A DNA stretch of 16,974 bases from an uncultured Prevotellaceae bacterium (GTDB taxonomy: Bacteria; Bacteroidota; Bacteroidia; Bacteroidales; Bacteroidaceae). Where the stretch lies: assembly GCA_902477365.1 (NCBI GenBank), contig CABSGW010000024.1, positions 1 through 16,974 of the forward strand. The letters run 5' to 3'. The notes under the pieces were generated by a model, which searched no databases, was not told where the DNA came from, and worked only from the letters and a program-made list of their open reading frames with translations. Position numbers and translations under genes: made by a program. Every line of letters starts with the position of its first letter. Position 1 is the stretch's first letter. Below, one piece after another: positions 8,011 through 15,131 of the stretch.

Positions 8011-8050
8011 ACGTACTGGGCTTCTCGTTGCAACGAGAAGCCCAGTACGT
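8011..8050. repeat. Perfect 40-bp palindrome without spacer
   Basis: Bases 8011-8030 and 8031-8050 are exact reverse complements with no spacer; the centre is CGTTGCAACG. It lies directly after the argB terminator and 18 bases from the end of the TonB receptor gene. No T-run follows it, so it is not itself a standard terminator. Bases 8015-8034 match 2190-2209 at 19 of 20 positions, marking it as a relative of the inverted repeat at 2166-2223. Confidence 0.9.
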
Positions 8051-8068
8051 TTCATCAGACAGGCGGGT

Positions 8069-10369
8069 TTAAAAACTCACCTTCAGTCCCGCAAAGAAAG
8101 AACGCGGCAAACCCGGTCCGTAAATATAACCAGAATCGCGGTCGCTCCCCTGATCAAAATCGTCCTGATAAGAATCAAATAAGTTCTGAATACCGGCATT
8201 CAATTGCAACACCGTCTGCTTGTACAGTTTGAAATCATAGCTGGCCTTCAAGTTCAGTTCAAAGAAATCAGGTGTTTTCTCGGTACGGTCTTCCGGTATA
8301 TAACCGGCCCAGTGTTCCACCAGCATGTTTCCGGTATATACGCCCGACAACGATACTTTGAGTGGTTTAATCGGCGTATAAGTAAGCGTGGCATAGCCAT
8401 ACGTATCGGGGGTGCGGAACATGCGCCGCTTCATAGGCACAAGACCTTCTTCGTCCCACGAACGCGCTTCCTTGTATTTGGCTTGCTGGAAGGTCATGCC
8501 GGCCTGGAACTGCAACAGGTCACGATAGGCCAGTTTACCTTCGAGTGTAAGTCCCAACACGCGTGCACCACTTTCGTTGTAACGTTCGTTCACCAAAATG
8601 CCATCGTCATTCAATCCCAGCTTACGCAGCGCAAAGACATCGGACAATTCAGTATAGAAACCCTCCACCAGTAAATTGCCCTGCCAGTCGCCCCAGCGGT
8701 GATACATATCGGCCGACAAGCTGAAACTTTGCGACTTCTCTTCAGACAGGTCGTCAGCCAATTCGATCACCGAAACCGTACCGCCGACATTGGCGATGTG
8801 AAGATCCTCATCGAAAGCCTGCGGTGCACGGAAACCAAACGAATAACTACCGCGGATACTGATATTTTCCGTCGGATTGAAACGTACATTGGCACGCGGA
8901 CTGAAAATAAGATGATCCATCAAACTATGTTTATCCAGACGTCCGCCCACCAAGAAACTCCAACGGTCGTTCTTCCACTCGTTTTGCAAGAAAGCACTGG
9001 CAATGCGCACATTCTGATCGGTATAACGGTCATATCCCCAGGCATCGTCTTTCAGGTGGTCCTGATTGTACTCCACCCCCGCCGTAAAATCGGACGGCAT
9101 AAAAAGAAACTTCCTGAAGCTATACACTCCCTGCGCACCAACTACCCAGGTGAGGTCGCTTGTTGCCCCGTAGGCATCCGAATCCTGCCCGCCGCCATAA
9201 TAACTTTTCCGGTCAACGTGTTGAGCCGATGCAAACAGGCTTAAACGTGCCCGTTCAGCCGGTGCAAACCAGTCATACTTCAGACCTCCGCAGTGAATGT
9301 TATGATCCACTTGTTCCGTAATATCCGCCTCGTGTGCCGGACGGCTTAATTTGTTACCTCCGCGACGGAACTCCTGCATATTGTGGTACTCAACGCTCAA
9401 CTTCGAGTAAAGCCCAGTCTTCAGGAATGAGCGGAGTCCGATGGTACGGCTGCTCAGTTCGGGCAACTCTGTAAACCCGTCACCGTCGTGGTCGTAACCA
9501 CTACGTTCCCGGTTTTGACCAAACACATAGATGCCGGCTTTGTGGTCGTCTGTGATGAGCGACATGTTGAGCGTCGTGTTGTGGTCGAAACGGGACATAC
9601 CGCCTACGCCCATCGTAGAATGGGCCACTTCGCCGCTATTGCGTGTAGGTTCTTTGGTAATGATGTTGATGGTTCCGGCTATGGCCGAAGAGCCGAACAG
9701 GGCAGACCCGCCGCCGCGCATCACCTCGACACGCTCTATCATATTGGCTGGTATTTGTTCCAGTCCGTATACTCCGGCCAAAGCACTGAACACCGGACGT
9801 GAGTCGACCAGTATCTGGGTGTAAGGACCATCCAGGCCGTTGATTCGTACCTGCTGGAATCCGCAATTCTGGCAATTATTCTCGACACGTATACCCGGTT
9901 GGAAGTTCAACCCCTCTGACAGTGTATTTGAATTGGTCGATTCAAACATTTTTGCATCCATCACGTTGATGAGCGTAGGCGCCATCTTTCGCCTGGTCTC
10001 GTTGCGGTTGGCCGATACCACGACACCCTCCAATTCAACGTTACCCTCTTCCATCAGGAAGTTCTCTTCCAGGGTTTTTCCTTTTTTCAGCCGGACGCGG
10101 CGTGTTTCCGTTTTATAGCCTACGGCCGACACTTCCAGAGTAAACTCCCCTTCCGGAAGATCCTTAAGGAAATAATGACCGGTGGCATCGGTTGCCACCA
10201 TCAGGGTTGTTCCTCGTAAAGCCACCCTGATATAGGGCATATGTTTATTCGTTTTCTTATCTATGACATGGCCAACCACGTTGGCGTCCGTGTCTTTTAA
10301 ATCGTGCGCACAAAGGTTTACCGGGAGTAGTGCACACACTACACCCAACAACAGGTAAATGGTCTTCAT
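8069..10369 (-). CDS. TonB-dependent outer membrane receptor, candidate metal transporter
   Basis: This 766-residue outer membrane receptor moves a ligand into the periplasm using TonB energy. A signal peptide occupies about residues 1-21 (hydrophobic core LLLGVVCALLPV, likely cut after LCA). A carboxypeptidase-regulatory-like domain spans about 29-110, a TonB-box-like stretch is EGVVVSANR (114-122), and the plug runs to about 240 with ILVDSRPVF, IERVEVMRGGGSALFGS and GTINIITKEP. A 22-strand-type barrel follows and ends in the typical terminal phenylalanine. The plug has an unusual CxxC (C166, C169) in NNCQNCGFQQVRING. The ligand is not known. It is not a SusC protein, because no SusD follows and it is shorter than SusC proteins. 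The neighbouring histidine-rich gene suggests a metal or metal chelate (inference). I see no promoter between the two genes, so they are probably co-transcribed. Confidence 0.9.
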   Translation of the reverse strand: MKTIYLLLGVVCALLPVNLCAHDLKDTDANVVGHVIDKKTNKHMPYIRVALRGTTLMVATDATGHYFLKDLPEGEFTLEVSAVGYKTETRRVRLKKGKTLEENFLMEEGNVELEGVVVSANRNETRRKMAPTLINVMDAKMFESTNSNTLSEGLNFQPGIRVENNCQNCGFQQVRINGLDGPYTQILVDSRPVFSALAGVYGLEQIPANMIERVEVMRGGGSALFGSSAIAGTINIITKEPTRNSGEVAHSTMGVGGMSRFDHNTTLNMSLITDDHKAGIYVFGQNRERSGYDHDGDGFTELPELSSRTIGLRSFLKTGLYSKLSVEYHNMQEFRRGGNKLSRPAHEADITEQVDHNIHCGGLKYDWFAPAERARLSLFASAQHVDRKSYYGGGQDSDAYGATSDLTWVVGAQGVYSFRKFLFMPSDFTAGVEYNQDHLKDDAWGYDRYTDQNVRIASAFLQNEWKNDRWSFLVGGRLDKHSLMDHLIFSPRANVRFNPTENISIRGSYSFGFRAPQAFDEDLHIANVGGTVSVIELADDLSEEKSQSFSLSADMYHRWGDWQGNLLVEGFYTELSDVFALRKLGLNDDGILVNERYNESGARVLGLTLEGKLAYRDLLQFQAGMTFQQAKYKEARSWDEEGLVPMKRRMFRTPDTYGYATLTYTPIKPLKVSLSGVYTGNMLVEHWAGYIPEDRTEKTPDFFELNLKASYDFKLYKQTVLQLNAGIQNLFDSYQDDFDQGSDRDSGYIYGPGLPRSFFAGLKVSF

Positions 10370-10454
10370 CTATCTGGTTTCTATTATAAAGTTTAGTGAA
10401 ATGGTTGATTAGTTATAAGGTAACTGATCGCTTACGGATCAATTCCACGAGCGG

Positions 10455-10778
10455 TCAAGCAATCACCGGAGGAGCCCGCAACGAGTTAGGCCACCGCAAG
10501 CGGGTATAATGCAGATGTGGCACAAGCGGAAGCAACACAACAAACAGCAGCTTCCAATAGGGCGTTACAGCCGAACAGACAAATGCGACCGGATCGGTCA
10601 CCAAGAAATGTGTAAGGTAAAAGATGGTATTCAGCTCTACCGTGGTATGTTCATGTTGCAAGCCCTTGTCGTACAAATGGGAATGAACCACGATAACACC
10701 GTTCACCACATGGGTATGGGTGAACAAATGAATACCTCCCATGTAGCAAACAAACAACACGGGAAGAAAGAATTTCAT
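10455..10778 (-). CDS. Small histidine-rich membrane protein, candidate metal-binding partner
   Basis: A protein of 107 residues that I do not recognise as a named family, though similar His-rich proteins are, as I recall, found in other Bacteroidetes. An N-terminal hydrophobic stretch (residues 2-16) may be a signal or membrane anchor. Ten histidines follow: H17, H21, H23, H32, H34, H42, H44, H57, H88 and H90, several as HxH pairs (HTH, HSH, HEH, HLH). A second hydrophobic segment spans about 63-87. The HxH pairs are likely metal ligands on the periplasmic side (inference). I start at the ATG at 10778; an upstream TTG at 10802 would add eight basic residues and lies almost on the expected transcription start. 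The TonB receptor starts 85 bases downstream, so a joint uptake role is plausible. Confidence 0.7.
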   Translation of the reverse strand: MKFFLPVLFVCYMGGIHLFTHTHVVNGVIVVHSHLYDKGLQHEHTTVELNTIFYLTHFLVTDPVAFVCSAVTPYWKLLFVVLLPLVPHLHYTRLRWPNSLRAPPVIA

Positions 10779-10810
10779 TATGAAGCGAATACGTTTCCTC
10801 AAATCAGGTA

Positions 10811-10841
10811 CAAAAGTAACACATTCCGGTGGAAAAACAAT
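10811..10841 (-). promoter_or_regulatory. Promoter of the histidine-rich gene and TonB receptor
   Basis: On the minus strand TACTTTTG (10811-10818) matches the -7 consensus TAnnTTTG, and ATTG (10838-10841) sits 19 bases upstream as a near-match to -33 TTTG. Transcription would start near 10804, about 25 bases before the ATG at 10778. No clear metal-regulator operator is seen here by eye. Confidence 0.6.
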
Positions 10842-10971
10842 AGCGAGGAGGGAAAGAATGCCGATACTTCCTCTCTTTGGGAAACGGCTATCTTTTTAAA
10901 AATCGGCTAGATATGATGCTCTTTATCCACAATTCTGTCGAACAGCCACCACCTGAATGGAATAAAATGAG

Positions 10972-10979
10972 TAATTTTG
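10972..10979 (+). promoter_or_regulatory. Probable -7 box of the sufCD promoter
   Basis: TAATTTTG matches TAnnTTTG and would start transcription near 10986, about 50 bases before sufC. The -33 region shows no TTTG, so the promoter may be weak or need an activator. The site supports sufC being the first gene of its transcript. Confidence 0.55.
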
Positions 10980-11036
10980 CACATCAACCGACGCCCGGTC
11001 AGGGCGCATCATTCAATACTCTAGTAATCACTATTT

Positions 11037-11792
11037 ATGTTAGAAATAAAAAACCTGCATGCCTCCATTGAGAACAAACCGATACTGAAAGGAATCAACC
11101 TGACAGTGGGCGATGGAGAAGTACATGCCATCATGGGACCAAACGGATCAGGAAAAAGTACACTCAGCAACGTACTGGTGGGGCATCCTTCGTTCACAGT
11201 GACCGAAGGAAGTATCGTGTTCAACGAAAAGAACCTGCTGGAACTTGCTCCCGAAGACCGTTCACACGAGGGTATCTTCATGTCTTTCCAGACACCGATT
11301 GAGATTCCAGGAGTAAGCATGGTGAATTTCATGCGCGCGGCCATCAATGCCAAGCGTAAATACTTCAACCAAGAACCGATGCCTGCCGGCGAGTTCCTGA
11401 AGCTGATGCGTGAGAAACGTAACATCGTAGAGCTGGATTCGAAACTAGCGAACCGCAGTGTGAACGAAGGCTTCAGCGGAGGAGAGAAAAAGCGGAACGA
11501 GATATTCCAGATGGCGATGCTCGAACCGAAACTCAGCATCCTGGATGAAACGGATTCCGGACTGGACGTGGACGCACTGCGTATTGTGGCCGAAGGATTC
11601 AACAAATTACGTACACCCGAAACCAGTGCCATTGTCATCACGCATTACCAGCGCATGATGGATTTGCTGAAACCGGACGTTGTACACATACTGATAGACG
11701 GACGAATTGTGAAAACCGGCGGACCTGAGCTGGCCAAAGAGATTGAAGCGCGTGGCTTTGACTGGATAAAGAATGAACTGAATGCAGACTAG
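11037..11792 (+). CDS. sufC: Fe-S cluster assembly ATPase SufC
   Basis: SufC is the ABC-type ATPase of the SufBCD scaffold that builds Fe-S clusters in the cytoplasm. It has 251 residues, the normal length. Walker A is GPNGSGKST (residues 34-42), the Q-loop lies in FMSFQTPIEIPG, the signature is FSGGEKKRNEIFQMA, Walker B and the glutamate are LSILDETDSGLD, and the switch histidine is in VITHYQR. The SUF-specific DETDSGLDVDALR is clear, which sets it apart from transport ABC proteins. The start at 11037 gives the family N-terminus MLEIKNLHA. sufD follows directly. The partner sufB, normally next to sufC, is not in the window, because the upstream neighbour is on the opposite strand. Confidence 0.97.
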   Translation: MLEIKNLHASIENKPILKGINLTVGDGEVHAIMGPNGSGKSTLSNVLVGHPSFTVTEGSIVFNEKNLLELAPEDRSHEGIFMSFQTPIEIPGVSMVNFMRAAINAKRKYFNQEPMPAGEFLKLMREKRNIVELDSKLANRSVNEGFSGGEKKRNEIFQMAMLEPKLSILDETDSGLDVDALRIVAEGFNKLRTPETSAIVITHYQRMMDLLKPDVVHILIDGRIVKTGGPELAKEIEARGFDWIKNELNAD

Positions 11793-11799
11793 CAAGCTT

Positions 11800-13140
11800 A
11801 TGACCAGCGAAAAGCAATACATAGAACTATTTGAAACCCAACGCGATGTGTTGACCGCAAACAGTTGTGCGCCGATGAACGACGTGCGCGATGCGGCTTT
11901 CGCCCACTTTAAACGGCTGGGATTTCCCTCGCGTAAGGTTGAGCGTTACAAATACACGGACGTGCAAAAAGCTTTTGCACCCGACTACGGCGTAAACCTG
12001 CGCCGCATCCAGTTCCCCGTCAATCCCTACGAGGCATTCCGGTGTAACGTCCCCAACCTGAGTACCCAACTCTATTTCACCGTAAACGATGCTTTCTACG
12101 AAAAGAACAAGGACGCCGCTTCGCTGCCGGAAGGGGTTCGCATCGGGTCGATATGCCAATTAGCAGGTGAACTGCCAGTCATTGCCCGCCATTACGGTAG
12201 GCTGGCCACTACGGAAAACGATGGAATCACAGCTCTCAACACCATGTTGGCGCAAGACGGTATCGTGATTTACCTGCCTGAAGGAACACAAATGGCGCGC
12301 CCCGTACAGGTAGTAAACTTACTGCGGTCGGACGTAAACCTGATGGCTAACCGCCGTGTACTTATCATTGCCGAGGCGAACGTGCAAGCAGCACTACTCT
12401 TTTGCGACCACGCCATTGATGACCGCGCGTTTCTTTCCACCCAAGTCACAGAAGTCTACGCCGGCACGAACAGCCGCATAGAACTGTACAATCTGGAAGA
12501 AACCCACATACAAAACACAACGTTCAACAATCTGTATGTGCACCAGGAGGCCGGTAGCCACGTCACCCTGGGCGCACTGACACTGCACAACGGACTGACC
12601 CGCAACCAGGTGGAGGTAACGTTGGCCGGTCAGAATGCCGAGACCATTGCCTACGGTTGCGTAGTGGCCGACAAACAACAGCATGTGGATAACAATTTAG
12701 TGATCGATCACCAAACCGAATCGTGCCAGAGTAACATGCTCTATAAATATGTGTTGGACGGACAGGCCACAGGAGCCTGGGCCGGAAAAGTACTGGTGCG
12801 CGAAGGAGCCCAGCATACCGACTCGCAACAGACCAACGCCAACATTTGCATCTCTGAGCAAGCACACATGTACACACAGCCTATGCTGGAAATCTACGCC
12901 GATGACGTAAAATGTAATCACGGCTCTACGGTGGGACAACTGGACGAGAAAGCCCTTTTCTACATGCGTCAACGGGGGATTGACGAGGCCGAAGCGCGAC
13001 TGCTGCTTCAGCATGCTTTCGTAAACGACGTAATAAGACGTATCACACTAGAGCCCTTGCGCGAACGGCTTTCACACCTGGTTGAAATGCGCTTCAGGGG
13101 AGAACTTGGAAAGTGCAAAGGCTGTACCATTTGCCGCTAA
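11800..13140 (+). CDS. sufD: Fe-S cluster assembly protein SufD
   Basis: SufD pairs with SufB and SufC in the Fe-S scaffold complex and forms a long right-handed beta-helix. The protein is about 446 residues. Recognisable parts are the N-terminal helix region with FPSRKVERYKYTDV, the beta-helix core containing RRVLIIAEANVQA and VDNNLVIDHQTESC, and the conserved C-terminal stretch VLVREGAQHTDSQQTNANI, EIYADDVKCNHGSTVGQLDE and FYMRQRGIDEAEAR. The end KCKGCTICR carries a CxxC pair. I choose ATG 11800 because it gives MTSEKQYIELFE, the form I expect in Bacteroides homologues. The ATG at 11782 (six residues longer, overlapping sufC) is an alternative, and neither has a clear Shine-Dalgarno. No sufS follows; a terminator comes 30 bases after the stop. 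Confidence 0.93.
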   Translation: MTSEKQYIELFETQRDVLTANSCAPMNDVRDAAFAHFKRLGFPSRKVERYKYTDVQKAFAPDYGVNLRRIQFPVNPYEAFRCNVPNLSTQLYFTVNDAFYEKNKDAASLPEGVRIGSICQLAGELPVIARHYGRLATTENDGITALNTMLAQDGIVIYLPEGTQMARPVQVVNLLRSDVNLMANRRVLIIAEANVQAALLFCDHAIDDRAFLSTQVTEVYAGTNSRIELYNLEETHIQNTTFNNLYVHQEAGSHVTLGALTLHNGLTRNQVEVTLAGQNAETIAYGCVVADKQQHVDNNLVIDHQTESCQSNMLYKYVLDGQATGAWAGKVLVREGAQHTDSQQTNANICISEQAHMYTQPMLEIYADDVKCNHGSTVGQLDEKALFYMRQRGIDEAEARLLLQHAFVNDVIRRITLEPLRERLSHLVEMRFRGELGKCKGCTICR

Positions 13141-13170
13141 GACGGCTCCCGTAACCAATCTTTATTCTCC

Positions 13171-13208
13171 AACGACCTCGGGACAATAAACCCGAGGTCG
13201 TTTCGTTT
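13171..13208 (+). terminator. Terminator of sufCD
   Basis: A perfect 12-bp stem (13171-13182 with 13191-13202) with an 8-base loop is followed by TTTCGTTTAT. It ends the sufC-sufD transcript and separates it from the CotH gene. The 56 bases between it and the next ATG are almost all A and T and contain no clean TAnnTTTG. Confidence 0.85.
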
Positions 13209-13258
13209 ATATTATTAATAAGATATATTATCATATATACTAGAATATTGCACACTCT

Positions 13259-15043
13259 ATGTCCACAACGACAACGCGCTTACTCTTCCTGATTATACTT
13301 TGTACAACCCGGTACGCATTGTTATGGGGAGACAACTCTACTTATACAACCTACGAAAAGACCGATCAACTGATTGGCAAACTACGCATAAACAACAGTA
13401 CTGTGCATTGCGACACCCTGACCGGGCGTTGCCTGGTGAGTATTCCCAAACAGCGTGCTGACAAACATAAACCACTGTTCGCAAAGATATCGGCAAATGA
13501 TATCACCGCACACGAAATCAGGATAAACGGCCAACTTATCGGGGAAAAGAAAACCACCCTGACTCCGGCAGACACCTATACGATCCGCATCACCCGGGCA
13601 GACGGAACACAATCCCAGTACAGTCTGGAAACAACCACCCTTCCCGTCGTATCCCTGCAAATGGATGCCTGTAACAGCGAAACCTTTCAGGAAGGAACCT
13701 TCACGCTGACTGCTCCCGAATACCAATCCGAGGCGCAACATCATTCCGCCCTGTTCCGCTGGCGCGGCTCTTCATCGCTTAACTATCAGAAGAAATCGTT
13801 TGCCATTAAGCTGATTGACAAGAACCATGAAAAGACCGACGCCTCCTTTCTGGGAATGAGAAGCGACAACTCGTGGATACTGGATGCCATGGCGATAGAC
13901 AAGGCCCGCATGCGCAACCGCGTATCAACCGATTTGTGGAACGACTTTGCGGCAGAGTCGGTCATCAAACAATGGGAACCCGACATGACCAACGGCACAC
14001 ACGGACACTTTGTCGAAGTATTCCTAAACGGACAATACCAAGGGCTTTACTGCTTCACCGAGAAACTGGACCGAAAACAGTTGCAACTGAAAAAGACCAG
14101 ACTGGGCAATGTGTACGGTGCACTCTATAAATCGAAATATTGGAACAACTCCGTGGGCATGTGGCAATGCCCTTCTTCGTACGACAACCACGCCACCATG
14201 TGGGAAGGATGGGAATTACAATACCCCGATTACACCGAAGACGAACCCATAGACTGGGCTCCCCTGTACAACGCCATCGACTTTGTGGCTAAAAGCAACG
14301 GGACACAATTTGTAAAAGAAGTGGAAAACTGGTTCGACCTGGACGTGTGGAGGGATTACTTTTTGTACATGAACCTGCTATTTGCTCCTGACAACATGGG
14401 TAAGAACATGTACCTTTACGTGTACGACGCCACCATCACCCGCCAAATAGGGGTGGCTCCCTGGGATATGGACGCCACATGGGGACGTTTATGGGAAGCA
14501 GATGCTTGTCCGGCCGATACCAATTTCTACAACACGTCACACAACCTGCACGACAGGCTGCGAAAGGAAATGCCCCACTACGACCGGGAGACAGCCGAAC
14601 GGTATGCCGACTTGCGGGAAACATTCTTCGCCACCGACGCCATCCAGCAGCGCTTTGACACCTACTTCGCCCTGTTCAACGAGAGCGGAGCGGGACAACG
14701 CGAAACAGCACGCTGGAGCGGTACGGACAACATAGAACTGGACTTTGCCAACGAAGCCGCATACATCCGGCAATGGGTGGAACAACGACTGCAATACCTG
14801 GATCAGGTGTTCGGCTACACCCATACAGGCATCGACACACCCGGAAATGATCAGTCGCAACTGCAGCTGCGTACCAGCAAGAACACCCTAAGCCTGCAAG
14901 CCGACAACAACTGTACGGCAACCATACACACCCTGTCGGGCATTTTAGTAACAAGCATACAACTCACCGCCAAAACCCCCGTTACCGTTTCACTTTCGGC
15001 CGGCGTATACGTGGTGAATCGGAAGAAGGTACTGGTACCTTAA
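13259..15043 (+). CDS. Secreted CotH-kinase-like protein with sorting-like C-terminus
   Basis: The protein has 594 residues. An N-terminal hydrophobic signal (LLFLIILC, about residues 8-15) predicts export. A beta-rich region of about 110 residues follows, then the CotH domain at about 135-520. Its family motifs are visible: RWRGSSSLNYQKKSFAIKL (R167-L185), corresponding to the RGNS...KK.Y.IK pattern with likely ATP lysine K184, VEVFLNGQYQGLYCFTEKL, and the metal-binding acids in PWDMDATWGR (D403, D405). CotH proteins are secreted atypical kinases, first described in Bacillus spore coats. The substrate in this non-spore-forming lineage is unknown. The last ~43 residues (IHTLSGILV ... LSAGVYVVNRKKVLVP) resemble Por/type IX secretion sorting tails. 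The gene stands alone between two terminators. Confidence 0.88.
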   Translation: MSTTTTRLLFLIILCTTRYALLWGDNSTYTTYEKTDQLIGKLRINNSTVHCDTLTGRCLVSIPKQRADKHKPLFAKISANDITAHEIRINGQLIGEKKTTLTPADTYTIRITRADGTQSQYSLETTTLPVVSLQMDACNSETFQEGTFTLTAPEYQSEAQHHSALFRWRGSSSLNYQKKSFAIKLIDKNHEKTDASFLGMRSDNSWILDAMAIDKARMRNRVSTDLWNDFAAESVIKQWEPDMTNGTHGHFVEVFLNGQYQGLYCFTEKLDRKQLQLKKTRLGNVYGALYKSKYWNNSVGMWQCPSSYDNHATMWEGWELQYPDYTEDEPIDWAPLYNAIDFVAKSNGTQFVKEVENWFDLDVWRDYFLYMNLLFAPDNMGKNMYLYVYDATITRQIGVAPWDMDATWGRLWEADACPADTNFYNTSHNLHDRLRKEMPHYDRETAERYADLRETFFATDAIQQRFDTYFALFNESGAGQRETARWSGTDNIELDFANEAAYIRQWVEQRLQYLDQVFGYTHTGIDTPGNDQSQLQLRTSKNTLSLQADNNCTATIHTLSGILVTSIQLTAKTPVTVSLSAGVYVVNRKKVLVP

Positions 15044-15068
15044 ATCCGAAGATACATTCACAACAAAT

Positions 15069-15111
15069 GTGGGGGAGCTTACCAACAAGATCAAGCTCCC
15101 CCACGTTTATT
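15069..15111. terminator. Shared terminator between the CotH gene and purA
   Basis: A perfect 12-bp GC-rich stem (arms 15069-15080 and 15093-15104, loop 12 bases) is followed by GTTTATT on the plus strand and by ATTTGTTG on the minus strand. It lies between two convergent genes and can serve both, although the T-runs are short. Confidence 0.8.
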
Positions 15112-15131
15112 CGTACTATTCATACAGCCGA

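Noticed and set aside
10425..10441. TGATC...GATCA inverted repeat between the His-rich gene and the TonB receptor
   Set aside because: Only 5 bp of stem, easily found by chance, and not near a promoter box.
10877..11071. Small plus-strand open frame before sufC, considered as a sufB remnant
   Set aside because: No SufB motif is present, and the frame overlaps the sufC promoter and start.
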